Part shown: positions 45,401-55,336 of the stretch, piece by piece
How positions within the stretch are numbered: position 1 is the stretch's first letter
Layout: each line of letters begins with the position of its first letter
Assembly: GCA_964030475.1 (NCBI GenBank)
Contig: CAXIPT010000006.1
Location: forward strand, 2,288,817 to 2,352,816
DNA: 64,000 nucleotides
Direction: 5' to 3'
From: Tethya wilhelma
Taxonomy: Eukaryota > Porifera > Demospongiae > Tethyida > Tethyidae
Position numbers and translations under genes: made by a program
The notes under the pieces: generated by a model
The model's input: only the letters and a program-made list of their open reading frames with translations
What the model was told of the DNA's origin: nothing
Database searches by the model: none

Positions 45401-47705
45401 TCTGTATCTAATTGAAATTCATTTACTAAAACAGTGAATTTGTAGATTGTCCAAATAGTCACGTCATCCAAATTGTAGTTGGTACTTGTGATACCAGTGA
45501 TTGATTGAGTATCCCCACATTCACTGTCATCCCAATAGTTGCACACCATGTACGTCAAATTATATGATGTGATAGTGAAAGTTAATGGAGCACCACTGTT
45601 CAACCTCCAGAATAAATTGATACTTGCAAGATCTTCAGAGTGATCTCCCCTTAGAGAAATATTTTCTATAGTTGAAGGATCTGAATTGCGTAGTATACAT
45701 GAGTATATACTGTGACATATTCATTTCTTATAATTATTTTAGATTATACCTGTGACAGTTACATTTGCGGTAACAGGTGTTGTTGTCCTATCATTAGTCA
45801 CACTGACTCTATACACTCCTGAGAGTCTTCCTCTCACTGTCAGGATGTTAGAATAGTCTCCAGTTGTGAATAAATCTTCCTCTCTACCACCAATAGTGTG
45901 CACATTTGAATGCACTGTCTGTGATTGTGTGTAGTGATCACGGTCTCCAAGAGATGAGATGTCAACTCCATCTCTTGTCCAATTGACAACTGTAGCTGGT
46001 CCTCCAGTGGTTCTGAAGGTGAGGGTGAACTCTACTGGGTCTTCTCTCACTAGAGAGAACTGGATAGACCCAGCAACAGCTGACAATGAACCTAATAAGT
46101 TAAACACACTCACAGTGTACTATGAGTGATTTATATTGCGAGTGTCTTACCATCACTGTTCATTAAATTAGAATAGATTCCTATGTACTTGGTCTGGTTC
46201 ACTCCACTAGAGTCAGGGATGACACATCTCCAGATTCCATTTAGTACATTATTATTATCAGCTTCTTTATTACGAAAGACATAAACTGCTTGTCCATGTC
46301 GTGTGATTCCAGTTATAAAATCAGGTTGATGGATTTGACGAGGGACATAATTCATAGTGTGAGCAAATCTCCAACTTCCAACACCACTTGGATCCCTACC
46401 ATCTCTTACACGTTCAGTTTCTGAACTAGAGTTTATGCAGCAGCCACTATAGGTAGTGCTACACTGTAGTCCATCCATTAGATTTGTTCCAGTATTATCA
46501 ATTCCAATATCTTCCAGAGACACCATTCCATGGTTAGGTATCACCCTGTCTCCTAGTCTGATACTAATACCATCATCTGAATGTATGTATAAATACACAT
46601 TAAGTAAAAGAAATTAAAAAACAACAAAGAACAATTCTTTATTATTATTTTTTTTTATCATGAAAAACTTTTGTACATGGCTGTTGTATTTACCTATAGT
46701 ATAACATGCAGTAACAGGTGTTGGTGTCCTATCATTAGTCACACTGACTCCATACTCTCCTGAGAGTCTTCCTCTCACTGTCAGGATGTTGTCATAGTTT
46801 CCATCTGTGTACAGCTGAGGATTTGTACTATCAGGCACAACCCTCTGTGACTGTGTGTAGTTATCACGGTCTACAAGAGATGAGATGTCAACTCCATCTC
46901 TTGTCCAAGTGACAACTGTAGCTGGTCCTCCAGTGGTTCTGAAGGTGAGGGTGAACCCCACTGGGTCTTCATTGACTTCAGAGTACTGGATAGTACTCGG
47001 AAGGCCAGCTGATAGGGAACCTTTATTTCAGGCATTGGGATAACAAAAACACTTGCACTGACTTGAGTCAGCAATAATTAATTAAAAATGTGACATTGTA
47101 TAATTATTAACCTGTTCTTCCATCATTCATTTTGTATATTCCAATATACTGTGTTTGCAACTGGTCATTGTTGTCAGTTATTGTACATCTCCAGATTCCA
47201 CTAGTCACAGAGTCTGTGTCATCAAAGTTTCGGTAGAGATAAAGTTCGCCACTAGTAGGCCTTCTTACTCCAAATTGATGAAAGCCTGAATTTCGAGTAT
47301 GAACATAAGGTTGAACATCATACGTAGTGTGAGCCTGATGCCATCTTGTTCTAGAAGTAGTAGTACAGCAGTCGGGATGAGTGCACTCTAGTCCCGCCAT
47401 AAAATTCATTCTATTTCCAATATCTTCAGTAGTCACCAGTCCATGGTTAGGGATCACCCTGTCTCCTAGACTGATCCTAATATCTAGTGTGATTTAGAAG
47501 TAAAACTGACAGTGACTGTTTATACTCAGATTATATCAACTTTATAGCTAGACTGCATGCGTTTTTGTCAGCTTTATTCGTTTATGATCACATAATGCTA
47601 TCATGTTATTAATGCAGTAAAGATTTAGTTTTGATGCTTACCTCGACTTTCACAGCTGCTCATAAAGACAGCCACTACAATGATGGTGATGATGTGAGCT
47701 ATCAT
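42479..47705 (-). CDS. Gene J: (Ig-Ig)x2-FN3x5-TM receptor with TEYDVV/YDEI tail
   Basis: Complete 13-exon model, 1154 residues, all phases agreeing. Exons: signal peptide 47705-47642 (ending SSCESR), Ig1 47483-47112, Ig2 47020-46694, Ig1 46576-46151, Ig2 46091-45750, FN3-A 45680-45348, FN3-B 45236-44922, FN3-C 44840-44508, FN3-B 44367-44053, FN3-C 43879-43568, TM 43050-42918, short 42812-42775, tail 42633-42479. The tail contains PTEYDVV, which fits the ITSM pattern TxYxxV, then AVYDEIHL and CPAYEVTK. The two YxxV/I motifs are ten residues apart. Family members known to use such motifs recruit SH2 proteins; that is an inference here. Promoter block at 47810-47829. Confidence 0.87.
43271..43374. 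repeat. (TG)n microsatellite
   Basis: Interrupted TG/GGTGTG tract in the gene J intron before the TM exon. Confidence 0.9.
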
Positions 47706-47809
47706 GGTAGTCGTAGCTCACTCTTGAACATTCAAGCATAAAGCTATTACTGGCAGGGAGTCTTTAGCAGTTTTTACATGTTATCTGATTCGTGGGTGTG
47801 GTGAAGCAA

Positions 47810-47829
47810 GGAAATTTCCCCACTTCCTG
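47810..47829. promoter_or_regulatory. kappaB-ETS composite site upstream of gene J
   Basis: GGAAATTTCCCC followed by ACTTCCTG, 105 bp from the start codon. GGGTGTGG lies 17 bp further upstream and an NRF1-like GCGCATGCGC at about 47843. Confidence 0.5.
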
Positions 47830-48065
47830 TGTATAGATTAGCGCATGCGCAGTAGCCTGTGGCTTAGTCATCTGTTGCTCAGTTGAGGAGGTGACCATTA
47901 CCATGCATTAATGCATGCCAACCACTTGGAATTAATAGTTCCACATAATCTACATCTATCTATGCTACTTCATGTACAATTGTATCAGTCTATATCTGGA
48001 CAATGATCTACACAATTATAGTTATATTCGTTATATTGTACATCTTTTGAGTGAGAGTTTCAATT

Positions 48066-49380
48066 TCAAGTTGTTTTGGTGATCTCATAAGCTGGACAGG
48101 TCTCCAGCTCCATGGAGACAGTCTTTGTTGCCTCAGAAGAGAGGTTTATTTCATCATAGACTGCTTCACTTGGTTTGCTTTGAGCTTTTACCACATCATA
48201 CTCAGTAGGAGACTGCTCAACACCTAGTGTTTTGTATCCAGTTTTACATAACATTGAAACTTAACAAATCTCAAGAAAAACACATAATCATTGTACTGTC
48301 ATGTATGCATACATGGTCATAGTGTGAGTAATCAAAATGATTATTCAATGTCACACAATAACTGTCTATGACGTACCTGTAGTAGCTTTACTATCTTGTG
48401 ATTTACTTTGGCAAATCCTAAATAATTATTTTCATAACAATCATGTCCTTATCATTAGCCATACTGAACTAATCTGGTACATAATTATTGTACACAGGAG
48501 AGGTATATACCGTAAATCGAGAAATTTTCATGTTAAAAATTTTTCGCAGTATGTTAAATTTTCGTGTTGAATAATTTTTGTAGCATCGCGGCGTTACGCA
48601 GCCTCACCCACTATTTGCAATTTTTCGCGCATTTCATTTTCGTACTGTTCGCAGCGACTACGAAATTTTCACGATTTACGGTATACCAGATTGCCGCGAT
48701 TATGGCTCCATAAGTGATAGTAACGATGATGAGTAGAAAAGCAATCATTGAAGCCATCCCAGCTGCAGCTGTTGAAGCAACTGCAGATGTATTTGATGAT
48801 GTTGAAATGGGTGAATAGTGCCTATAAAGATAAACAAGCACTAAGTGTGTGTGTGTGTATGTGTGTGTGTGTGTGCATGTGTGTGTGTGTGTGTATCTTC
48901 CAATCAATGTTTACAGAAAACAATTTAATCTGAGATTCTATGAACAGTAAAAACCTTTCTGAGTTTCCATAACAACAAATGGTCCCACACCATTGCTGTT
49001 GACAGCTGCCACCATCACATGATAGTTAGAAGAGGCATTGAGACCAGTTGCTGTGTACATACTGCTTCCACCAGCTACTGAGTTGAGGTTATCAATGAGC
49101 ACTGCCTTCATTCATGACTGCATGCCCTTGGGATCATCTATTGAATTAAACACCAAAAAATTATAGTTTGTTACTAGTCCGTTTCTGTGGATACACTCAA
49201 CACTGTCCCAAGATATGGTCACACTGGTGGAGGTGGAGTTGATGAAGGTGAGGTTTTGAGGGGCTCCAGATGGAACTACATTGTTTGACAACAATAATCT
49301 TGATGCTTACCTTGGCTCTCACAACTGCTAATGAAGACAGCCACTACAATAGTGTTAATGATGTGAACTGAACTAGTCAT
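48066..49380 (-). pseudogene. Gene K: minimal SP-FN3-TM-tail receptor with two lesions
   Basis: Exons: signal peptide 49380-49311, FN3-C 49275-48955, TM 48821-48687, short 48417-48377, tail 48223-48066. This would be the smallest receptor here: one FN3 domain, a membrane span and the TEYDVV/VYDEI tail. Two faults are visible: an in-frame TGA in FN3-C (after KGMQS, near 49120) and loss of one base at the start of the TM exon relative to gene J (ACTATTCACC for ACTAGTTCACC). Short and tail exons are intact. Either it is dead, or it makes a short secreted fragment. Confidence 0.8.
48511..48684. mobile_element. MITE-like element at a gene K splice donor
   Basis: Ends TACCGTAAATCGAGAAATTT and the inverse of AAATTTTCACGATTTACGGTA form terminal inverted repeats of about 22 bp. 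The element starts within a few bases of the TM exon donor (GTATACC), which is preserved. Related to 1263-1472. Confidence 0.7.
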
Positions 49381-49480
49381 AGCCCACTATTTAGCATTTA
49401 GGTTTATTATTGGTAGACTGCATGGGAGTAAAGTAGCTGACTTAACTTAATTGTAGACTCTAGTGGGTGTGTCAATCATA

Positions 49481-49500
49481 GGAAATTTTCCCACTTCCTG
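49481..49500. promoter_or_regulatory. kappaB-ETS composite site upstream of gene K
   Basis: GGAAATTTTCCC then ACTTCCTG, 101 bp from the start codon; duplicate of the K' site. Confidence 0.5.
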
Positions 49501-49703
49501 TGCTCAGCTGAGGAGGTGACCATTACCATACAATAATGAACAACCGTTAATTGGAATGAAAGACATGATAATTCACACACAATGTACAAGTATATCTATG
49601 CTAAAAATTCCCACACATGCAGTTGTGTCAGTCTATATCTGGACAATATGATTTGGACATGCATGACATAATAATTATATTGTACATCTTTGGATTGTGA
49701 GTT

Positions 49704-50046
49704 TCAATTTGTTTTGGTGACCTCATAAGCTGGACAGGTCTCCATCTCCATAGAGACGATCTTTGTTGGCTGAGAAGAGAGGTTTATTTCATCGTAGACA
49801 GCCTCACTTGGTTTGCTCTGTAATTCTACTACATCATACTCAGTAGGTGACTGTTCACCTAGTGTTTTGTATCCAGTTTAACATAACATTGTAACAAGAT
49901 TGAATAATAATTTTATGATGATTACCCACACTATGGCCATGTATGAATAAGCATAAAAATTAATCATTATGAGTTTTTCTCGCATAGTAACTGTCTATAA
50001 CTTACCTTTAGTAGTTTTACGATCTTGTGGTTTGTTTCGACAAATC
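49704..50046 (-). pseudogene. Orphan receptor 3' end: short and tail exons
   Basis: Short exon 50046-50006 and tail 49858-49704, intact and in the usual phases. The tail has PTEYDVVE, AVYDEINL and CPAYEVTKTN. It is the 3' end of a class-II receptor whose upstream exons are replaced by the DIRS element 40 bp away. Confidence 0.8.
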
Positions 50047-50087
50047 CTAAATAATTATTTTTATAACAATCATGTCACTATACTTAA

Positions 50088-50170
50088 TTGATGATCTTAC
50101 AAGCATCTGAAAGATGTGATGTATGATCGGAATTCCACTAGTTATAAGGCAAATATATGACAGTGTATTT
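50088..50170. repeat. 83-bp inverted repeat, outer arm
   Basis: Begins TTGATGATCTTACAAGC. It is the exact reverse complement of 50553-50635. Its outer edge coincides with the end of the host segmental duplication, so it marks the element's terminus. Confidence 0.9.
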
Positions 50171-50552
50171 GGCCCACAATCTTTGCCAATGTCAGCAAGT
50201 TTAAAGTTTGCGCATGCGTTGAAAACGCACTGCGTCACGTGACCATACTGGTCTCAATTTTTGAAGAATGATGTTAGTGCAAATTTGCATCCTTATAACA
50301 GTAGAAATTCAGATCTAATCAAGGCTTGTATGTATACAATAATAGGTATTATGTTCAAACAAGATCATCTAATCCACAACAATAATATTCATAATTTGAA
50401 ATCAAATGACATTGTACTATTATTTCAAACTTGTTCAGGACTGGAGCATCAGAAGATAATGCATACAATAGTAGATCAATCCTGCAGGGTCAGTGAAGGA
50501 TAATCATTATAGAGAAGTTTGGGATGGGCTAAAACTATTTAATATGGGTGGG

Positions 50553-50635
50553 AAATACACTGTCATATATTTGCCTTATAACTAGTGGAATTCCGATCAT
50601 ACATCACATCTTTCAGATGCTTGTAAGATCATCAA
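50553..50635. repeat. 83-bp inverted repeat, inner arm
   Basis: Exact reverse complement of 50088-50170. It is followed at 50636-50673 by a diverged copy of part of the outer arm in direct orientation (AAGGCTGCATATATGACAGT), as expected for a complementary-region mosaic. Confidence 0.9.
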
Positions 50636-50710
50636 TTCCACCTCGTTACAAGGCTGCATATATGACAGTGTATAGTTCAAAGCTTTTCTTCAAGATGAAT
50701 ATGTGCACAA

Positions 50711-51701
50711 CTATTGTTGAGTGCTTACTTGTTTCTGTTTAGTAAACACTGCTTTGACGAAAGAACTTTGATCCTGGTCATCTACAACTTTGTTATAGAA
50801 GCGGTTAAAAGTGGACTCATGGGACCAGTTACCAGCTTTCAAAATTTCTGCAACTGTAGCTCCTTTGCCCTTGGCAGCCGATACTGATGCAGCTCTAGTA
50901 GAATGGGCTGTAAAGGTGGCTTCAATGCCAGCCAATCTGAGAGTTTCTTTCAGCCATCTGCTTATGGTCCCTGTGCTGATCGACATATGCGGCTTTCTAA
51001 TAGAAATAAACAATCTTCCATCTTTCGAGCTACGTTTGCTTTTAGTTGCATCCACATACTGTTTGAGAGTGAAAACAGGACAGATATTGGTATTCTCTTT
51101 GAACTCTGGATAGATGACCACCCTGGGTGGACCAGATCTCCTGGTCTTTGGTAGACCCACTATCGTGAATTTGGCTCCATTCGGATCAAATGACATGAAA
51201 TTTATGTCAAGAAGGTGAAGGTCTGAGGCTCTGTCAGCGTTGGCTAATGCCATCAGCATTGTTGTTTTTCAGGGTCAATTGTTTCAGTTCAGAACAATCC
51301 AACTCCTGCAGATAGCCCAACACCTGATTCACGTCCCAAATATGAGAATACCTAGGCATTGGGGGTCTACTGTTAAATACACCCTGCATCAATCTACATA
51401 TCACTGGGTGCTTGCCCACAGTGGTACCGTCAACTTGCTCATGAGAGTTGGATATTGCAGAGCGATAAGTGTTCAGTGAGGAATACTGTTTGCCATTGTG
51501 AAACTCAAACGTAAGGAAGTCAGCTACTTCTGCTATAGGGGCTGAAACCGGATTAATTTCCCTTCTCTTGCACCAGCTATCCCATTTCTTCCAGCTCGAT
51601 GAGTAAGATTTCTCGGTACTGTTTCTCCAAGAGGCACAGATAATATCGGAAGCTTGTTGAGAAATTCCTTGTTTTTGCAAGCCCTTCCGGACACAAGCCA
51701 G
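50711..51701 (-). CDS. DIRS tyrosine recombinase, split by a single-base frameshift
   Basis: The N-terminal core-binding part (about 51701-51270; ICASWRNSTEKSYSSSWKKW) is in one frame and the catalytic part (about 51260-50711) in another. Catalytic residues are all visible: Arg in ADRASDL, HSTR (HxxR), Trp in GNWSHEST and Tyr in FNRFY. The two frames meet at an A5 run on the coding strand (51265-51269); one base too many there explains the break. It overlaps the end of the RT/RNase H ORF in another frame, as is common in DIRS elements. Confidence 0.8.
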
Positions 51702-53488
51702 GCGGTCAGGTGGAGGCGTCTCTGGGTTATTAACGGATGGGGGTTCCCCCATGGATCCATTATCAAATTCCTTGTCTGAGGGAGGTACACTGGATGATCC
51801 ACTGCCATTTCCAATAACAGAGGATACCATATCTGCTTGCACCATGCTGGGGCGACCACAATTGCTTTTGGTACCTTCTCTCTTTGTATCTTCTGGAGGG
51901 TCCTTCCCACTAGAAGGAAGGGGGGAAAGGCATAAAGGAACCTCTTTGACCAGTCTTGGGAAAAGGCGTCCACTGCTGTAGCGTCTGGATCTGGTCGATA
52001 GCTGTAAAATGTTCCCAACTGGCGATTGTGCCGTGCTGCGAAAAGATCTACCTCCGGTCGACCCCATTTCTTCTGAATTCCTAGAAAGCAGGTCCTCAGC
52101 AGTTTCCAATCCCCTGGGTCTCTGAATATCCGGGACTCCTGGTCTGCACGAGAGTTGTCCACTCCAGCTATGTGCTCTGCGTAGACTGTGATGTTTCTTG
52201 ATAGGCACCAATTCCAAAGACTGCACGCTATGTCTGACAACATTTTTGAATGGGTCCCGCCTTTCCGGTTGATATAATCTATAGCTGTTCTGTTGTCTAT
52301 CCGCATCAGCACATGAGCATTCCTTCTGGTGGGTACAAACGTCTTCAGGGCAAGGTAAGCTGCCTTGAGCTCCAACACATTGATGTGGCAAGCTCTCTCT
52401 GAGGTCTTCCAAGGACCTCCTGCTCTCACTCCCTTGCAGAAGGTTCCCCAGCCTTTGGTTGATGCATCTGATTCGATTGTCACATCCACCTTCGGGGACA
52501 TTATTGGCCTCTCGTTGTTGGTTATCAGGTTTGAAATCCACCAATTGAGGTCTGCAATGGCTTCCGGGTTCAACGATCCTATGCTGTTGTAGTTGCACTT
52601 GTGTCGGATCAATATCTTGTATCTCAGTCTTTGGAGCGCCCTGTAGTGAAGCGGTGCCGGTAGGACTGCTGGGATTGCTGCAGTCAGCTTCCCAATCAGA
52701 TGGGCTAGTTCCCTCGCTGACACCATCTTCTGCTTGGCTAGCCTCTTCGCTTCCCTGATAATCTGAGCTGTCTTCTCTTGAGGGAGAGAGATTGTCATCC
52801 GGTTGGAATCCACAATGAAGCCAAGGAACTCTATAATCCTTGTTTGAGGCTTGAAGACACATTTCTTTTTGTTTAGAATAAAGCCCAGTGATTCCAACCA
52901 GTCCGCAACCATCTGGATGTGATCTTTCAGTTGAGTTGGGTTCTGGGCTAGAACTAAGATATCGTCCAGATATTGAATCAGACGAATTCCTTTCTCCCGG
53001 AGGTGACCTACCGCTTCCTGCATGATCTTCGAGAAGACTCTCGGGGCAGTAGCTAGCCCAAAAGGGAGTGCCTTGTAACGGTAGGCAATACCTCTCCAAC
53101 GGAACTTGAGGTATTTCCTGTGTGAATGTTTTATCTTCACGCTGAAATATGCATCCTGCAAATCGATTTTCCCCATGAAGTCTCCTGGCTTGATCAGGTC
53201 TCTCACTGAATAGATGCTCTCCATTTTGAAGTGTTGGGTTCGCAAGTGCTTGTTCAAGGCCTTCAGGTTTATAATTGGCCTCCAGCCACCACCTTTCTTT
53301 GGTACTGCAAAAACTGGGCTGAAAAACCCTGTTGTGCTGTCGCATGTCTCTATTACGTCCTTCTCTAGAAGTTGTTTGACCTCCTGGTCCATCACTTCTG
53401 CTTGGACTTGAGAGAGACAAGAACTCGGGCAGCGAAGTCTCTGAGGGGGTTTTCGTTGAAATTCCAGGCCATATCCCTCTTGAATCAC
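51533..53488 (-). CDS. DIRS reverse transcriptase / RNase H
   Basis: Uninterrupted ORF of 651 residues. RT motifs: GFFSPVFAVPKKGGGWRPI, KIDLQDAYF, LPFGLATAPRVFSK and the catalytic QYLDDILV. RNase H follows with SDASTKGWG, ELKAAYLAL, RIDNRTA and NSRADQESR. After it comes the DIRS-type segment EVDLFAARHN ... FPPFLLVGRTL. The true start may lie upstream of this ATG. The intact frame suggests fairly recent activity. Confidence 0.9.
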   Translation of the reverse strand: MIQEGYGLEFQRKPPQRLRCPSSCLSQVQAEVMDQEVKQLLEKDVIETCDSTTGFFSPVFAVPKKGGGWRPIINLKALNKHLRTQHFKMESIYSVRDLIKPGDFMGKIDLQDAYFSVKIKHSHRKYLKFRWRGIAYRYKALPFGLATAPRVFSKIMQEAVGHLREKGIRLIQYLDDILVLAQNPTQLKDHIQMVADWLESLGFILNKKKCVFKPQTRIIEFLGFIVDSNRMTISLPQEKTAQIIREAKRLAKQKMVSARELAHLIGKLTAAIPAVLPAPLHYRALQRLRYKILIRHKCNYNSIGSLNPEAIADLNWWISNLITNNERPIMSPKVDVTIESDASTKGWGTFCKGVRAGGPWKTSERACHINVLELKAAYLALKTFVPTRRNAHVLMRIDNRTAIDYINRKGGTHSKMLSDIACSLWNWCLSRNITVYAEHIAGVDNSRADQESRIFRDPGDWKLLRTCFLGIQKKWGRPEVDLFAARHNRQLGTFYSYRPDPDATAVDAFSQDWSKRFLYAFPPFLLVGRTLQKIQREKVPKAIVVAPAWCKQIWYPLLLEMAVDHPVYLPQTRNLIMDPWGNPHPLITQRRLHLTAWLVSGRACKNKEFLNKLPILSVPLGETVPRNLTHRAGRNGIAGAREGKLIRFQPL

Positions 53489-53559
53489 TTTGTTTACCCA
53501 ATCTCCTGGATTTAGCTTTTTCCATGATTGTAAAAAGTCTGAGAGCCGTCCCCCGACTT

Positions 53560-54492
53560 TCAGGATCGGTTTTCCCGTTGTTTTCCTCGGAATCCCTTCT
53601 GGGTGGTCTTGTTTCCGTCTCTTGACTGTCGCTCGTTTCCTGGCTTTCGGAAGCCTGGTTGGAAAACGCGTCGGCTTTGGTCTTGTCCGAATGACGGGTT
53701 CCAGGTTGAGCGGCCCAGGGCACCCCCGTACTTTGTGCCTGGGCCCTTCCCCAAAAAACGCTTTCCTTGGTCTTTGGGGTCTGCAGTTGATGCCGACTTT
53801 CTAAAACTCTCTAATATCGAGACTCGTTTTGATACTTCATCCATGGCTTCTTGTCCAAAGAGGTCAGGGCTATGTTTTGTCTGTTCTTTCTTAGCAACTT
53901 GGCGAAGAATTTTGGCAAGGTTTTCCCGAGACTTAGGCAATGCTTTTAAAATATTTTCTTTACGCTGCATACTGGTGTAATTCACTGCATTACCAACCAG
54001 GGTGATGGTGGACTGAATGGCTTTCATGACAACATCTGCTGGTATCAGCTCTGAAGCTAGACCTTGGATCTCCTGAGCTTCTAAGTCTGCCCACAGATTG
54101 GTTACTGGTGCAACGGATGCGATTATTGATGCCTGGATTCTAGCTAATTGTTCATCTTGTTTCTTGGGGAAGTTAGTGCCCATGAAATCAGCTAGAACAG
54201 AGTCAGCTTTTGGAACCTGTATTGCATCTGCGGTTGGTTTTGGGTATTCTTCAGCAAGAGCTTTGCGAACTTCCCTACCGAGACACTTCCTAAAGTTGGT
54301 GTTAACAAAACCGCTTACAATCTTGGGTACATCACGGGTGGACTTTGTATCATAATACGATTCTGGGTCGAACACTTTCCCAACTGTTTCTTCCTCTTCC
54401 GAATCAGAACTACCCTCCTCAAAGTAACGGCCTTTCTTTGAACAGGAGGGGCCACCAGCATCTTGATCATGTTCTTTCCTCTTCCTACCCAT
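53560..54492 (-). CDS. DIRS gag-like ORF1
   Basis: About 310 residues from the ATG at 54492 (an upstream in-frame ATG at 54576 adds 28 residues that look like leader sequence). Acidic N-terminal region (GSSDSEEEE), central helical part with QRKENILKALPKSR, and a basic Gly/Arg/Gln-rich C-terminus. No zinc knuckle seen. Position before RT and composition support a gag-like role; I do not recognise a conserved domain. Confidence 0.65.
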   Translation of the reverse strand: MGRKRKEHDQDAGGPSCSKKGRYFEEGSSDSEEEETVGKVFDPESYYDTKSTRDVPKIVSGFVNTNFRKCLGREVRKALAEEYPKPTADAIQVPKADSVLADFMGTNFPKKQDEQLARIQASIIASVAPVTNLWADLEAQEIQGLASELIPADVVMKAIQSTITLVGNAVNYTSMQRKENILKALPKSRENLAKILRQVAKKEQTKHSPDLFGQEAMDEVSKRVSILESFRKSASTADPKDQGKRFLGKGPGTKYGGALGRSTWNPSFGQDQSRRVFQPGFRKPGNERQSRDGNKTTQKGFRGKQRENRS

Positions 54493-54576
54493 CAAAGGGT
54501 AGGGGGCAATAGGTTGATACAGGTAGGTTGGGTAGCCTATTGGATATACAAGATAAATGGTGTATTTCATAACCAC

Positions 54577-54667
54577 ATAGTGGATTCAGTTAGTGAGGCA
54601 AGGGGCAATTCATTGCCTGGTCTTGACCTCGAGGTTACACATCATTACGATGAGTCAGTGAACCTCN

Positions 54668-54702
<35 letters not shown>

Positions 54703-54947
54703 CGTGTGTGTGTGTGTACTTGTGTGTGTGTACTTGTGTGTGCGTATGTGAGTGTTTAGATTGCAAAGTAAAAACCCAAACTGCAACCTTTCAAGGCTGA
54801 GGTTTTCAGTGATAGTAACCTCAGTGAACCATGAGTAGGTTCAAGCAATCACTATAGCAACATATGTTCTTGCAGCCTTACTCATACACCGTCTCATTAA
54901 TAAATTTTAAGCACTTTGTCCCATAGTAGCTAATGATCTGCTTTAAC
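54577..54947. other. Gene L intron with N at 54667 and TG repeat; likely assembly junction
   Basis: From 54947 down to 54668 this matches the expected intron after the intracellular Ig exon, including a TG tract (54668-54740). At the N (54667) the sequence changes to material continuous with the DIRS element. The first PTP exon expected from gene C is missing. Confidence 0.65.
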
Positions 54948-55336
54948 CTCATATAGGTCCTTGAAGCCTGCATTGTTGTTTTTATGGTTGTTAGCAACAA
55001 AGGATCCAAAATCCATCACTGGTATTGGACTGAGATCCACATCTTTGGGTGGTGGTGCCTCCTCTTCTGTCAACACTGACAGCTGAAAGGTTCTCTCAGT
55101 GTTTCCACTCGAGTTTCTAGCCACCAGTTTGTACTCTCCACTGTGAGACTTTTCACAAGATGGAAGATAAAGGTTACCATGGTTGTCTATCTCTCTGGAG
55201 TAGTCTGAGGCTATCTTTGTGCTGTTGTGGTACCATTGTATGGTAGGTTGAGGGTAGCCGTTCACCACAATTTTGAAACTAACATCTTCACCAATTACCA
55301 CAGTGGTATCTGTGGGGAATTCCTCAATTGATGGAC
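54948..55336 (-). other. Gene L intracellular, cysteine-less Ig domain exon
   Basis: 389-bp exon, same length and phases as in gene C. GYPQPTIQWYHNSTKI and SGEYKLVARNSSG give the I-set pattern; both disulfide positions are Lys or Val. It ends with [15 protein letters not shown], the most conserved stretch shared with gene C. Confidence 0.8.

Larger units (their letters stand above)
48804..50087. repeat. Segmental duplication, right copy
   Basis: Matches 41508-42866. Alignment stops at 50087, exactly where the DIRS inverted repeat begins; the sequence that follows in the left copy (TGGTAATTATTAGTC) is not found on the other side of the DIRS element. Confidence 0.85.
50088..54576 (-). mobile_element. 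DIRS-like tyrosine-recombinase retrotransposon
   Basis: Minus-strand element with, in order, a gag-like ORF (54492-53560), RT/RNase H (53488-51533) and tyrosine recombinase (about 51701-50711), then a terminal region with two perfect 83-bp inverted arms (50088-50170, 50553-50635). No LTRs, integrase or poly(A). This layout fits DIRS-type elements, which use circular intermediates and carry inverted termini plus an internal complementary region. The matching 5' inverted terminus could not be found near 54577-54666, so that end is truncated or lost at the N (54667). Confidence 0.85.

Noticed and set aside
49120..49125. In-frame TGA in K read as selenocysteine
   Set aside because: FN3 domains have no reason for selenocysteine, no SECIS-like hairpin was evident in the 3' region, and a second frameshift exists in the same gene.
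50088..50635. A 548-bp MITE made of the two 83-bp arms
   Set aside because: The host duplication ends at the left arm but does not resume at the right arm, and no target duplication is seen, so the arms fit better as the terminal and internal parts of the DIRS element.
51720..53723. Long open frame overlapping the DIRS RT gene on the same strand
   Set aside because: Its first two thirds are low-complexity and unrelated to any motif, and run over the clear RT/RNase H reading frame. Only its last part (below about 51701) is real, as the recombinase N-terminus.
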